Source: an uncultured Archangium sp. (GTDB taxonomy: Bacteria; Myxococcota; Myxococcia; Myxococcales; Myxococcaceae). From it: DNA of 9,811 bases. Numbering within the stretch: the first letter of the stretch is position 1; every line of letters starts with the position of its first letter. The notes beneath the pieces are model-generated. The model saw only the letters and a list, made by a program, of their open reading frames with translations. It ran no database searches and was not told the origin of the DNA. The position numbers and the translations under genes are program-made. The stretch spans positions 1 to 9,811 of the forward strand of contig CAMLFP010000202.1 in the NCBI GenBank assembly GCA_946479335.1, read 5' to 3'. Positions 1-7,771 of this stretch are shown one piece after another.

Positions 1-66
1 TGCGCCTTCGTCGCGCTGGTGGTGGCGGTGCAACTGGTGCGCGGCACGAAAGCCGGGGCGCGCTGA
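1..66 (+). CDS. C-terminal end of a membrane protein, probably an ABC-transporter permease (partial)
   Basis: Reading frame 1 is open from the window edge to the TGA at 64-66 and gives 21 residues. A hydrophobic stretch (FVALVVAVQLV) is followed by a short basic tail (RGTKAGAR). This is how the last transmembrane helix and cytoplasmic tail of a binding-protein-dependent permease look. The next gene, an importer-type ABC ATPase, starts on the base after the stop, so the two are almost certainly co-transcribed and translationally coupled. The permease identity rests mainly on this neighbour; the fragment is too short to show the EAA loop or any family motif. Confidence 0.6.
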   Translation, partial: CAFVALVVAVQLVRGTKAGAR

Positions 67-1083
67 ATGGCCTTCGTCGAACTCCAGGGCGTGCGCAAGT
101 CGTACGGCAGCACCGCGGTGGTGAAGGGCATCGACCTCACCATCGCCAGCGGCGAGTTCCTCTCGCTGCTCGGGCCCTCGGGCTGCGGGAAGACCACCAC
201 CCTGCGGATGATCGCCGGCCTCGAGACGCTCGACGCGGGCGCCATCCGCATCGGCGGCGCGCTGGTCGACGGCGGCGGCGTCACCGTGCCACCTGAGAAG
301 CGGCAGCTGGGCATGGTGTTCCAGAGCTACGCGGTGTGGCCGCACCGCACCGTCGAGGAGAACGTCGCGTACCCGCTGCGGCTCCAGAAGGCGGCAGACC
401 TCGCGGCGCGCGTGAAGGAGGCGCTGGGATGGGTGCGCCTGACCGCCCTCGCCTCACGCATGCCCTCGCAGCTCTCGGGCGGGCAGCTGCAACGCGTGGC
501 CATCGCGCGCGCGCTGGTGGCGAACCCGCGCGTGTTGTTGCTCGACGAGCCGCTCTCGAACCTCGACGCGGCGCTGCGTGAGGAGCTGCGCGGAGAGATC
601 GCCGCGCTGCGGGCGCGCCTGGGCACCACGATGATCTTCGTCACCCACGATCAACACGAAGCGCTCGCGTTGGCCGATCGCGTCGCGGTGATGAACCAGG
701 GCGTCATCGAACAGTGTGCGTCGCCGCAGACCATCTACACCGCGCCACAGACACCCTTCGTCGCCGGCTTCGTCGGCGGCGCCAACATGCTCGAGGGCCG
801 CGTCGAGGGGCGCACCTTCATCACGCACGAGCTGCGCTTCGAGCTCCCCGCGGACGTCGCCGCGAACGATGGGCCCGCGACGCTCGCGGTGCGCGCCGAA
901 GACGTCGCGCTCGGCGCGGGGACGCTGCTCAAGCTGCAGGCGCGATTGTTCCTCGGCAGCGCCACCGAGTACCGGCTGCAACTCGGTGATTCGGTGTTGA
1001 GAGCGGTCGGGCCTTCGCGCGACTGGAAACCCGGTGAGAGCATCGGCGTCGCGTTCTGTGCTGCGCGGCTGTTTCAACCCTGA
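67..1083 (+). CDS. ABC importer ATP-binding protein, Fe3+/polyamine/phosphonate (FbpC/PotA-like) class
   Basis: This 338-residue protein is the ATPase of a binding-protein-dependent importer. It would sit on the cytoplasmic face of the permease and drive uptake by ATP hydrolysis. All nucleotide-binding motifs are intact: A-loop Tyr13, Walker A GPSGCGKT at 36-43, Q-loop Gln86, signature LSGGQ at 136-140, Walker B VLLLDE at 156-161, D-loop SNLD and switch His194 in THDQ. Residues from about 240 to the end form a C-terminal TOBE-like regulatory domain. The length is near the usual 340-370 of this class. The ATG directly follows the upstream TGA, with only a weak GGGG element ahead, so coupled translation is likely. 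The class transports ferric iron, polyamines, thiamine, phosphonate or sulfate; the substrate cannot be read from the ATPase. The binding protein gene is not in the window and may lie upstream. Confidence 0.93.
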   Translation: MAFVELQGVRKSYGSTAVVKGIDLTIASGEFLSLLGPSGCGKTTTLRMIAGLETLDAGAIRIGGALVDGGGVTVPPEKRQLGMVFQSYAVWPHRTVEENVAYPLRLQKAADLAARVKEALGWVRLTALASRMPSQLSGGQLQRVAIARALVANPRVLLLDEPLSNLDAALREELRGEIAALRARLGTTMIFVTHDQHEALALADRVAVMNQGVIEQCASPQTIYTAPQTPFVAGFVGGANMLEGRVEGRTFITHELRFELPADVAANDGPATLAVRAEDVALGAGTLLKLQARLFLGSATEYRLQLGDSVLRAVGPSRDWKPGESIGVAFCAARLFQP

Positions 1084-1090
1084 TTCGCCC

Positions 1091-1132
1091 CTCACCCCTC
1101 GCTCCGCGAGACCCTCTCCCCATGGGAGAGGG
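1091..1132. repeat. Tandem double hairpin, resembling a dispersed intergenic repeat
   Basis: The 71-nt gap between the ABC ATPase and the M61 peptidase holds two adjacent inverted repeats. The first is CTCGC (1098-1102), loop TCC, GCGAG (1106-1110). The second is a perfect 9-bp pair, CCCTCTCCC (1112-1120), loop CAT, GGGAGAGGG (1124-1132). The CCCTCACCCC...CCCTCTCCC...GGGAGAGGG pattern resembles short GC-rich intergenic repeats that occur in many copies in several proteobacterial genomes. No T-run follows either hairpin, so it is not a classical intrinsic terminator, although it could stabilise or attenuate the upstream mRNA. Only one copy is visible here, so calling it dispersed is inference. 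Confidence 0.5.
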
Positions 1133-1154
1133 AAGCAGGTAGAGGAACAGCTCC

Positions 1155-2939
1155 ATGTCGGAGCCCATTCGTTACCGCGTTTCGATGTCGCGTCCCCACT
1201 CGCACCTCTTCGAGGTGGAGGCCGAGTTTCCCGCGCAACCCGGCGAGCTCACCGTCTGCCTCCCGGTGTGGACGCCCGGCAGCTACCTGGTGCGCGAGTA
1301 CAGCCGCCACGTGCAGGAGTTCACCGTCGTCGACGCGGCCAGCCAGCCGGTGCCCTTCAAGCGCCTCGACAAACGCAGCTTCGTCATCTCCGCGCCGGGC
1401 CGCGCGGTGCGGCTCCAGTACAAGGTGTACGCGAACGAGCTGACGGTGCGCACCAGCCACCTCGATGGCACCCACGGCTACTTCAACGGCGCCACGCTGT
1501 TCTTCTACGCGGAGGCGCTGCGCAACCGGCCGCACCACGTGCGCGTCGAGCCGCCGCCGGGGTGGATCGTCACCACCGCGCTCGAACAGGAAGACGACGT
1601 CTTCCTCGCGCCCAACTACGACGAGCTCGTCGACTCGCCCTTCGAGTGCGGCACGCACACGCCCATCACCTTCACCGCCGCCAACGTTCCGCACGAGGTG
1701 GTGCTGTGGGGAGAGCCGCAGCTCGACGAGAAGAAGCTGGTCACCGACCTCACGCGCGTCATCGAGACCGAGGCCGCGATGCTCGGAGGCCTGCCCTTCA
1801 AGCGCTACGTCTTCTTCGTGTACGCCACCGACAAGGGCCGCGGCGGCCTGGAGCACAAGGCGTCGACCGCGCTGCTCTACCCGCGCACCGGGTTCTCCAC
1901 CGCCAAGGGCTGGGAAGACTTCCTCACGCTCTGCGCGCACGAGTACTTCCACTTGTGGAACGTGAAGCGCATCAAGCCGAAGGCGCTGGTGCCCTTCGAC
2001 TACGCGCAAGAGAACTACACCGAGCTGCTGTGGTGGTTCGAGGGCGGCACCAGCTACTACGACAACCTGCTGGTGCGCCGCGCCGGGTTGATGAGCGCCG
2101 CGCGCTACCTCACGCGCTTCGGTGAGTCGCTCACCAGCCTCCACACCACGCCGGGCCGCAAGGTGCTGCCGCTGGTCGACGCCTCGTTCATCTCGTGGAC
2201 CAAGCACTACCGGCCCGACGAGAACTCCGCCAACACCGCCATCAGCTACTACTTGAAGGGCGAGATCGTCTGCGCCCTGTTGGACCTGCAGCTCCGCCGC
2301 GCGACGAACGACGCGAAGTCGCTCGACGATCTCCTCCGCCTGCTGTGGAGCCGCTACGGCGACGAGTCGGGCGTGCCCGAGGGCGGCGTGGAGGCCGCGG
2401 CCGAGGAGCTGGGCGGCCCCGGCGTGCGCGACTTCTTCCGCGACGCGCTGCGCGGCACCGGCGAGCTGCCGTACGACGTGTTCTCCCACGTGGGCCTCGA
2501 GGTGAAGTTCCGCCCGCGCGAGTCGAACAGCGACAAGGGCGGCACCGCGCCGCGCAAGAGCGCCAACAAGGTCGAAGGCTGGGTCGGCATCGTGCCGCGC
2601 GGCAGCTCGATCGGCGGCGTGCTCGAGGGCAGTCCGGCGATGGCCGCGGGCCTCTACTTCGACGATGAGATCGTCGCCCTCGATGGCTTCAAGTGTGACG
2701 CGGCCGGCCTCGTGAACCGTGTCGAAGACAAGAAGCCCGGCGACACGGTGCGCGTCACCCTCTTCCGACGAGATCGCCTGCTGGAGCTGCCCGTCACCGT
2801 CGCCGCCAAACCGGCCGACGGCGTGTACCTCCAGCGCGTCGAGGGCGCGACGGAGGCCCAGAAGGCCGCCTACCAGGCGTGGCTCGGCGCGCCGTGGAAT
2901 GAACTCGACTCCTTGAATGCCGTGGCCCCCAAGGTGTAG
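1155..2939 (+). CDS. M61-family metallopeptidase (glycyl aminopeptidase-like) with C-terminal PDZ domain
   Basis: This 594-residue protein belongs to peptidase family M61, zinc aminopeptidases typified by a glycyl aminopeptidase. Residues 1-190 are a beta-rich N-terminal domain with the family-like VWTPGSYLVREYSRHV stretch (38-53). The catalytic domain carries GLEHKAS (231-237), zinc motif HEYFH (262-266) followed by LWNVKRIKP, and WWFEGGTSYY (293-302), whose Glu296 is the presumed third zinc ligand. YYLKG (365-369) is also typical. A PDZ domain spans about 475-555 (GWVGIVPRGS, SPAMAAGL, DEIVALDG) and probably binds peptide C-termini. No signal peptide is visible, so a cytoplasmic location is likely. 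The start is supported by AGAGGA at 1141-1146, eight bases upstream. It lies 71 nt after the ABC gene, beyond a hairpin repeat, and 12 nt before the lipoprotein gene. The physiological substrate is unknown. Confidence 0.92.
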   Translation: MSEPIRYRVSMSRPHSHLFEVEAEFPAQPGELTVCLPVWTPGSYLVREYSRHVQEFTVVDAASQPVPFKRLDKRSFVISAPGRAVRLQYKVYANELTVRTSHLDGTHGYFNGATLFFYAEALRNRPHHVRVEPPPGWIVTTALEQEDDVFLAPNYDELVDSPFECGTHTPITFTAANVPHEVVLWGEPQLDEKKLVTDLTRVIETEAAMLGGLPFKRYVFFVYATDKGRGGLEHKASTALLYPRTGFSTAKGWEDFLTLCAHEYFHLWNVKRIKPKALVPFDYAQENYTELLWWFEGGTSYYDNLLVRRAGLMSAARYLTRFGESLTSLHTTPGRKVLPLVDASFISWTKHYRPDENSANTAISYYLKGEIVCALLDLQLRRATNDAKSLDDLLRLLWSRYGDESGVPEGGVEAAAEELGGPGVRDFFRDALRGTGELPYDVFSHVGLEVKFRPRESNSDKGGTAPRKSANKVEGWVGIVPRGSSIGGVLEGSPAMAAGLYFDDEIVALDGFKCDAAGLVNRVEDKKPGDTVRVTLFRRDRLLELPVTVAAKPADGVYLQRVEGATEAQKAAYQAWLGAPWNELDSLNAVAPKV

Positions 2940-2951
2940 GCACGCCGCCCC

Positions 2952-3326
2952 ATGCGCCTCTCCGCCCTGTTCGCCTTCGCGCTGCTGTGCTCCGCCTGTG
3001 ACCTCCGGTCTGCGTACCTGCCCGACGGCGGCCGCGCGCGCGTCAACTGCGACGAGAACTCGGTGAAGGTGCCGGTGACGTTGCTTGACAAGGCGGGCGC
3101 GCCGTTCGCCGGCGCTGTGCTGGTCGCCGCCTGGCCGGACGACACCCGCGAGTCGCTGACCGCCAACGCGCAGGGCGTGGTGATGCTCACCGACCACGGC
3201 CCGGGCACGGTGTTCCTCCAGGGCAGCTACAACGGCTTCACCACCGACGCCGCCGAGGTGCAGTTCAACGGCGGCGAGTGCTCGACGTTCGCGTCGCCGA
3301 CCCAGTTGACGCTCCAGTTCCACTGA
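2952..3326 (+). CDS. Small putative lipoprotein with a carboxypeptidase-regulatory/Ig-like domain
   Basis: A 124-residue secreted protein of unknown function. Residues 1-16 look like a lipoprotein signal: Met-Arg start, hydrophobic core [10 protein letters not shown], then CSAC with Cys16 as the likely lipidated residue. The lipobox is imperfect because position -3 is Cys13 rather than Leu. Asp follows the lipidated Cys, which in E. coli would favour inner-membrane retention; the rule may not hold here. Residues 38-124 ([36 protein letters not shown]) follow the alternating pattern of carboxypeptidase-regulatory-like beta-sandwich domains common in myxobacterial lipoproteins. Cys33 and Cys110 flank this region and could form a disulfide. 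No clear Shine-Dalgarno sequence lies before the ATG, so expression may depend on the peptidase gene 12 nt upstream. Its stop overlaps the rnhB start by one base (TGATG). Confidence 0.75.
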   Translation: MRLSALFAFALLCSACDLRSAYLPDGGRARVNCDENSVKVPVTLLDKAGAPFAGAVLVAAWPDDTRESLTANAQGVVMLTDHGPGTVFLQGSYNGFTTDAAEVQFNGGECSTFASPTQLTLQFH

Positions 3327-4141
3327 TGCCCAGGCGGTCGCTCGCACCCCTCGCGGAACTCCGGCAACGCTACCTCGTCGAAGGCGCGGCGCTCCCGGCC
3401 GGGCTGTTGACGCAGCTCGAGAAGGACCCGCGCGACGGCGCGCAGAAGCTCGCGGCCTCGCTGCGCAAGCGTCAGGCCGCGAACCGCGCCGAGGGGCAGC
3501 GGCTCCGCCACATGCTCAAGTTCGAAGCCGAACTCTGGGAGCAGGGGCACGTGCACATCGCCGGCGTCGATGAGGCTGGCATGGCGCCGCTGGCCGGCCC
3601 GGTGTGCGCGGGCGCCGCGATTCTGCCGAAGGGCTACAAGCTCAAGGGGCTCGACGACTCGAAGAAGATCCTCAACGAGGAGACCCGCGAAGCGCTCGCC
3701 GCCGCCATCAAGCGTGACGCGCTGGCGTGGGCCGTCGGCTGGGCCGAGGTGCACGAGATCGACACCCTCAACATCTACCACGCGGGGTTGCTGGCCATGC
3801 GCCGCGCGGTGGAGGGCCTCTCGACGAAGCCCGACTTCGTGCTGGTCGACGCGCGGAAGATCCCCGGCATCGAGGTGCCTCAGCGCGGCATCATCAAGGG
3901 CGACGCGCAGTCGCTGTCGATCGCCGCGGGCGCGATCCTCGCGAAGACCACCAGAGATCGCCTGATGAGCGAACTCGACGCGAAGCACCCCGGCTACGGC
4001 TTCGCTGCGCACAAGGGCTACCCCACGCCGGTGCACCTCGCCGCCATCGCCAGGCTCGGCGTGTTGGACTTCCACCGTCGCAGCTTCGCGCCGGTGCGCG
4101 AGGCGCTGGGCCTTGCGCCGAAGCAGGCCGAGCTCTTCTGA
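3326..4141 (+). CDS. rnhB: Ribonuclease HII with N-terminal extension and altered GRG motif
   Basis: Ribonuclease HII cuts RNA in RNA-DNA hybrids and starts removal of single ribonucleotides misincorporated in DNA. The 271-residue product has the four acidic metal ligands: Asp82 and Glu83 (VDEAG), Asp175 (LVDA) and Asp211 (TTRD). Other family blocks are LDDSKK (109-114), IIKGDAQS (189-196), [10 protein letters not shown] and HKGYPT. The usual GRG motif after DEA, which contacts the RNA-DNA junction, reads Gly85-Met86-Ala87. Residues 1-75 form a helical extension ([11 protein letters not shown], then a charged helix) like that of the longer Bacillus subtilis RnhB; many RNases HII of about 200 residues lack it. 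The start at 3326 is preferred to an in-frame ATG at 3278, because the latter would overlap the lipoprotein gene by 49 nt. There is no Shine-Dalgarno sequence, and the TGATG overlap implies coupled re-initiation. Confidence 0.93.
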   Translation: MPRRSLAPLAELRQRYLVEGAALPAGLLTQLEKDPRDGAQKLAASLRKRQAANRAEGQRLRHMLKFEAELWEQGHVHIAGVDEAGMAPLAGPVCAGAAILPKGYKLKGLDDSKKILNEETREALAAAIKRDALAWAVGWAEVHEIDTLNIYHAGLLAMRRAVEGLSTKPDFVLVDARKIPGIEVPQRGIIKGDAQSLSIAAGAILAKTTRDRLMSELDAKHPGYGFAAHKGYPTPVHLAAIARLGVLDFHRRSFAPVREALGLAPKQAELF

Positions 4142-4158
4142 CCTCGCCGCGGGTCAGA
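4137..4158. terminator. Inverted repeat covering both convergent stop codons; possible bidirectional terminator
   Basis: TCTGACC (4137-4143) and GGTCAGA (4152-4158) form a perfect 7-bp stem with an 8-nt loop; a flanking G-T pair could extend it. The stem contains the rnhB TGA (4139-4141) and the stop of the propeller lipoprotein on the other strand (4154-4156). Being symmetrical, it would fold in both transcripts. No T-run follows on either strand, so it is not a textbook intrinsic terminator. It may still help to end or protect convergent transcripts in the 12-nt space between the genes. Confidence 0.4.
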
Positions 4159-5794
4159 GCCCGGTGGCGAGGTACAGGCCCGGCCGGCTCTTCTCCTTCA
4201 CCAGGTACGCCACGGCGCCGTTGCTCAACAGCAACGCGGGCCACTCGACGTACTGGTCGATGATCGTCTGCTGGCCGGTGGCGAAGGTGCGCATCGCGAT
4301 GTCGTAGGTGAGATCGGTGAGGTGCGCCGACGCGATGAGCGCGCGGCTCGCGTCGGTGGTGAGCCTGAAGGTGTAGACGCCGTCCGACTCCTTCTTCGGC
4401 TTCTCGTCGGCCGCGGGCGTGGCGGAGATGGAGTTCAGCTCGCACGCGCGCCCCTCGCGAAGACACCCGCTCCGGTAGAAGAGGCGATCGCCGGCCTCGG
4501 AGAAGCGGTACTCGTAGAGCCAGTCGACCAGCGCGCGCGGCTCCGTCGCGCCCACCGGGTACAGGTAGAGCCGGCGCGTCACCTCGGGGCGATCGATGCG
4601 CGCGGTGAACGCCAGCGCCCCGCCCGACGGCGCGAAGGTGAAGTTCTCCGACTGCCGCACCAGCCGCTTCGCCTCGGCGCCGTCCTTCATCTCCAGCAGC
4701 ATCAGGTCGGCCACCTTCGCCACCAGCGCCTCGCCGCGCGACGCCTCGGCCCCCATGCGCGGCACCTCCGCGTAGTTGTCGCGGAACAAGAAGCGCGTGC
4801 CGTCGGGCGAAAAGTCGAAGTCCTTCACCTGCTTGCCCAGCACCTTCGGGTTCGACCCGTCGATGCGCGCCAGCGTCAGCTCGCCCACGTCGTTCTCGCG
4901 CGGGTTGTTGCGCCACGCGATGAACTGCCCGTCACGCGAGATGCGGTAGCGCACGGCGTCTTCACTCAGCCGCGTGCCCTTGAGGGTCTTCACGTCGAAC
5001 ACGTGCAACTCGGTGGTCGACGCTGACGGCGTCGCGCGCGCGTTCACCACCACGTGCTTGCCGCTGCGCAGCACCGTGAACTCCGTGACCTGATCGAGCA
5101 GGCGCTTCGGCTCGGGCCGCGCCTGGCTCAAGTCCAACTGGTACAGGCCGCCCGCGGCCGCCAGCTTCCGGCGGAAGTACAGGTACTTCGTGTCGGCCGA
5201 GAACTCCGCCGTCGACACGTCACCCGCCAACTGCGGGAACGGCCCGTCGGGCAGCTTGCCGGCGTGAAGCACGCCGCCCTCGATGAACGCCACCATCGAC
5301 CCGTCGTCGCTGGGCACGAAGTACGAGGCGCGCGGCGACAGGCGCTGCCGCTCCGCGTCGGGGTTCTTCGCGTCTTGCACGAAAAGCTCGCCGGTCGCCT
5401 GCTGCGGGTCATAGCCGCCCGAGAACAGCACCCACCGCGAGTCTTGCGAGATGAGCCAGCCGCCCGGGGTGTTCACCACGCCATTGCCCAGCTTCCGCGG
5501 AGCGCCCGCGCCCGTCGGCACCAGCCACAGCGCGCCTTGCCGCATCGGCGGCGGCACCCCGTTGATGGTGGGCTTCACCGCGTCGAGCAGCACCGTCACG
5601 AACGAGCCGTCGGGCGCGCCGCGGAGCTCCTGCACGTCGCCCTCCAGCACCCGCTTGCCAAGCACCGGCGCGCGCTTGGCGTTCTTCTCCTGCTCGACGC
5701 GCTTGATGATGCTCACCGGCTCGCCGTTGGCGTTCTTCTTGTCTTTGCACGCGGCGAACAGCACCAGCGCGGCGACGAAAACGTTGCGGTTCAT
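4154..5794 (-). CDS. Putative lipoprotein with TolB/WD40-like beta-propeller repeats
   Basis: A 546-residue envelope protein of unknown specific function. Residues 1-16 form a signal peptide ending in LFAAC; Cys16 is the probable lipidation site, though Phe at -3 is atypical, and Lys17 follows. The rest is built from repeats of the PD40/WD40-like beta-propeller type found in TolB and related proteins: [10 protein letters not shown] (115), [10 protein letters not shown] (161), [10 protein letters not shown] (198), [10 protein letters not shown] (285), [10 protein letters not shown] (328), [10 protein letters not shown] (387) and [10 protein letters not shown] (431). This suggests seven or eight blades. 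Cys444 and Cys451 may form a disulfide. Such propellers usually bind proteins or peptidoglycan-associated partners; no catalytic residues are evident. The ATG overlaps the trmFO stop by four bases (ATGA), with a perfect AAGGAGGT three bases upstream. It closes the unit containing the ExbB/ExbD motor genes. It is a lipoprotein and is much longer than the TolB core, so it is not simply TolB. Confidence 0.8.
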   Translation of the reverse strand: MNRNVFVAALVLFAACKDKKNANGEPVSIIKRVEQEKNAKRAPVLGKRVLEGDVQELRGAPDGSFVTVLLDAVKPTINGVPPPMRQGALWLVPTGAGAPRKLGNGVVNTPGGWLISQDSRWVLFSGGYDPQQATGELFVQDAKNPDAERQRLSPRASYFVPSDDGSMVAFIEGGVLHAGKLPDGPFPQLAGDVSTAEFSADTKYLYFRRKLAAAGGLYQLDLSQARPEPKRLLDQVTEFTVLRSGKHVVVNARATPSASTTELHVFDVKTLKGTRLSEDAVRYRISRDGQFIAWRNNPRENDVGELTLARIDGSNPKVLGKQVKDFDFSPDGTRFLFRDNYAEVPRMGAEASRGEALVAKVADLMLLEMKDGAEAKRLVRQSENFTFAPSGGALAFTARIDRPEVTRRLYLYPVGATEPRALVDWLYEYRFSEAGDRLFYRSGCLREGRACELNSISATPAADEKPKKESDGVYTFRLTTDASRALIASAHLTDLTYDIAMRTFATGQQTIIDQYVEWPALLLSNGAVAYLVKEKSRPGLYLATGL

Positions 5795-7164
5795 GCGACC
5801 TCCTTCACGGCTGCGGGGCTCTGCATCGGCGTCACGTCATGCGGCGCGGAGGGCGCCCACGCGTCGAACGCCTTCACCGCGCGCCCGGAATACGCGACGC
5901 GCTTGTCGGCCTTCTTCATGCGCCCATCCAACGGAGGGAAGAGCGCGAACACCACATTGGTCGGCTGGTAGCGGTACCCCTCGGGGTGCGCCTCGCCGGT
6001 GACGTGCCGGTAGATGGCGCCCAGCGCGGTCTCCGCGGGCGGCGGAGTGAAGGGCGTGCCGCTGACCCGCGCGTGCACCGCCAACGCCGTGAGGTAGCCG
6101 CACGCCGTCGACTCCACGTAGCCCTCCACGCCGGTGATCTGCCCGGCGAAGAAGAGCCGCGGCGAATTCTTGAGCGAGAGGTCCTTCGACAACAGCCGCG
6201 GGCTGTCGAGGAACGTGTTGCGATGGATCTGCCCCATGCGCACCCACTCGGCCTTCTCCAACCCGGGGATCATCGCGAAGATCCGCTTCTGCTCCGGCCA
6301 CGTCAGCCGCGTCTGGAAGCCGACCAGGTTCCACGCGGTGCCGCCCTTGTCTTCCATGCGCAGCTGCACCACCGCGTACGGGCGCACGTTGGTGCGCGGG
6401 TCCATCAACCCCACGGGCTTCATCGGCCCGAAGGCCAGCGTGTCGTCTCCGCGTTCGGCCATCACTTCGATGGGCAGACAGCCCTCGAAGTACTTCGGTT
6501 CTTCGAACGCGTGCGGCGTCACCTTGGCGCCTGCCCGCACGGCCTGCACGAAGGCGAGGTACTGCTCCTTGTTCATCGGCAGGTTCAGGTAGTCGTCGCC
6601 GCCGCCCTTCCCCCAGCGCGACTGGCGGAAGGCGATGGTCTCGTCGATGGAGTCGGCCGCCACGATGGGCGCGATGGCGTCGTAGAAATACAGCTTCTCG
6701 CCGACGTGCGGCGCCAGCGCGTCGGTCAGCGCCTGGCTGGTGAGCGGCCCGGTGGCGAACACCGTCAGCCCCTCGGGGATGTCGCTCACCTCGCCCGCCT
6801 CCACGGTGATGTTCGGGTGCGACTTGAGGCGCTGCTCGATCTCCGCCGAGAACCCGGCGCGCTCTACGGCCAGCGCGTCACCCGCCGGCACGCGGTGGGC
6901 GTCAGCCGACGACAGAATCAACGAGCCCACCCGGCGCAGCTCGGCGTGCAGCAGGCCGATGGCGCTCTCCGGGTTGTCGCTGCGCAACGAGTTGCTGCAC
7001 ACCAGCTCGCCGAAGCCGGGGCTGACGTGCGCGGGAGACCGCTTCTCGGGCTTCTGCTCGCGCAGCACCACGCGATGCCCGAGCCGGGCCAGCTGGTACG
7101 CGCACTCGGAGCCCGCGAGCCCCGCGCCGACGACGGTGATGGTGTTGCCGTTCGAGTCACTCAT
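5791..7164 (-). CDS. trmFO: Methylenetetrahydrofolate-tRNA-(uracil-5-)-methyltransferase TrmFO
   Basis: TrmFO makes 5-methyluridine at position 54 of the tRNA T-loop. It uses methylene-tetrahydrofolate as carbon donor and FAD as reductant, unlike the SAM-dependent TrmA of enterobacteria. The 457-residue product has the usual family length. The N-terminal FAD-binding motif is [10 protein letters not shown] (11-20). Cys56 in ELVCSN and Cys229 in FEGCLPIE match the two catalytic cysteines known in the Bacillus enzyme (53 and 226). Further family blocks are YFYDAIAPI (159-167), DDYLNLPM (190-197), [15 protein letters not shown] and [15 protein letters not shown] (338-352). The ATG at 7164 is supported by GGGAGAGG eight bases upstream. 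The gene lies 28 nt after the second ExbD gene and overlaps the propeller lipoprotein by four bases, which places a cytoplasmic tRNA enzyme inside an envelope operon. Confidence 0.97.
   Translation of the reverse strand: MSDSNGNTITVVGAGLAGSECAYQLARLGHRVVLREQKPEKRSPAHVSPGFGELVCSNSLRSDNPESAIGLLHAELRRVGSLILSSADAHRVPAGDALAVERAGFSAEIEQRLKSHPNITVEAGEVSDIPEGLTVFATGPLTSQALTDALAPHVGEKLYFYDAIAPIVAADSIDETIAFRQSRWGKGGGDDYLNLPMNKEQYLAFVQAVRAGAKVTPHAFEEPKYFEGCLPIEVMAERGDDTLAFGPMKPVGLMDPRTNVRPYAVVQLRMEDKGGTAWNLVGFQTRLTWPEQKRIFAMIPGLEKAEWVRMGQIHRNTFLDSPRLLSKDLSLKNSPRLFFAGQITGVEGYVESTACGYLTALAVHARVSGTPFTPPPAETALGAIYRHVTGEAHPEGYRYQPTNVVFALFPPLDGRMKKADKRVAYSGRAVKAFDAWAPSAPHDVTPMQSPAAVKEVA
5798..5805 (-). promoter_or_regulatory. 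Perfect Shine-Dalgarno sequence inside the trmFO 3' end
   Basis: On the minus strand AAGGAGGT ends three bases before the lipoprotein ATG at 5794-5792. It is fully complementary to the 16S rRNA anti-Shine-Dalgarno core. It also encodes part of the TrmFO C-terminus (Lys-Glu-Val-Ala-stop). It is the strongest ribosome-binding site seen in the window. It fixes the lipoprotein start and suggests that this gene is translated well on its own rather than by re-initiation alone. The spacer is short. Confidence 0.75.
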
Positions 7165-7192
7165 GCCGGGAACCTCTCCCGACGCGAATAGC

Positions 7193-7768
7193 TCAATCCG
7201 GGTTCTTCTGGAGAATGATGAAGCGGAACTTGTCCAACTCGTTCTGCCCGGCCGTGTAGAGCACCTTCGAGAGCAGGTCGTACGAGATGCGCTTGTCGCC
7301 GATGATCGACACCTCGCCCGAGAACGGCGCGCCCGGGTTGCGCTCGGCGATCTTCTTGAGCTTCTCGACTTCTTTCTTCAGCGCGGCGTCGAGCGGCAAC
7401 ACCAGGCTGCCCTGGAGGTCTTCGGGCCGCGCGGCGCCGCCCACCAGGTCGACCCTGCGCTTGTCGCCCACCATCACGCTCTTCTGCGTCACGGTGATGG
7501 CGATGGTGTCTTTGGGCGTGGCGCGCGCCGACGACGCCGGCGGGCGCACGTCTTCAGACGCGGTGACGGTGATCGACGACGCCGAGAACGACTTGATGAG
7601 GAACACCAGGATGATGGTCATCAGGTCCATCATCGCGGTGATGTTGAGCTCCTTGATCTCGCCCTCCGCCTCGCGATCGCGGCGCTTCTTGCGCGCCATC
7701 GCCTTGCGGAACCGCATCCGCTGGATGTCGTCCTGGCTGAGCTCTGGGGCCGAAGTCGGGGTCGCCAT
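7193..7768 (-). CDS. ExbD/TolR-family proton-channel subunit (second copy; AglS-like position)
   Basis: A 191-residue inner-membrane protein of the ExbD/TolR/MotB-type stator family. A basic cytoplasmic N-terminus ([13 protein letters not shown], 21-33) leads into one transmembrane helix at about 43-60. The helix contains Asp48 in [15 protein letters not shown], the position of the proton-carrying Asp of ExbD, TolR and MotB. The periplasmic part (62-191) has the ExbD pattern: [11 protein letters not shown], then [33 protein letters not shown]. Compared with the other ExbD gene here, the N-terminal extension is longer and Lys59 sits at the outer end of the helix. The ATG lies three bases after the previous stop with no good ribosome-binding site, implying coupled translation. 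In aglRQS of Myxococcus xanthus the second ExbD gene is aglS; that assignment here is inference from order and size. Confidence 0.9.
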   Translation of the reverse strand: MATPTSAPELSQDDIQRMRFRKAMARKKRRDREAEGEIKELNITAMMDLMTIILVFLIKSFSASSITVTASEDVRPPASSARATPKDTIAITVTQKSVMVGDKRRVDLVGGAARPEDLQGSLVLPLDAALKKEVEKLKKIAERNPGAPFSGEVSIIGDKRISYDLLSKVLYTAGQNELDKFRFIILQKNPD

Positions 7769-7771
7769 GTT

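Noticed and set aside
3278..3325. Upstream in-frame ATG as the rnhB start, adding 16 residues
   Set aside because: It would overlap the lipoprotein gene by 49 nt and has no ribosome-binding site. The 3326 start gives a normal TGATG junction.
1092..3347. A 751-codon open frame on the minus strand opposite the M61 peptidase and lipoprotein genes
   Set aside because: The product is Arg/Ala/Val/Glu-rich and low in complexity with no recognisable domain, as expected for an antisense frame in GC-rich coding DNA. The plus strand carries clear M61 and PDZ motifs.
4154..5794. Calling the propeller lipoprotein TolB
   Set aside because: It has a lipoprotein signal, about 546 residues, no clear TolB N-terminal domain, and no tolA or pal beside it. 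Only the propeller fold is supported.
4322..7191. Several plus-strand open frames (4322-5026, 5054-5971, 5839-7191) opposite the propeller lipoprotein and trmFO
   Set aside because: They have biased antisense composition, and they cross the boundary of two real genes without relation to it.
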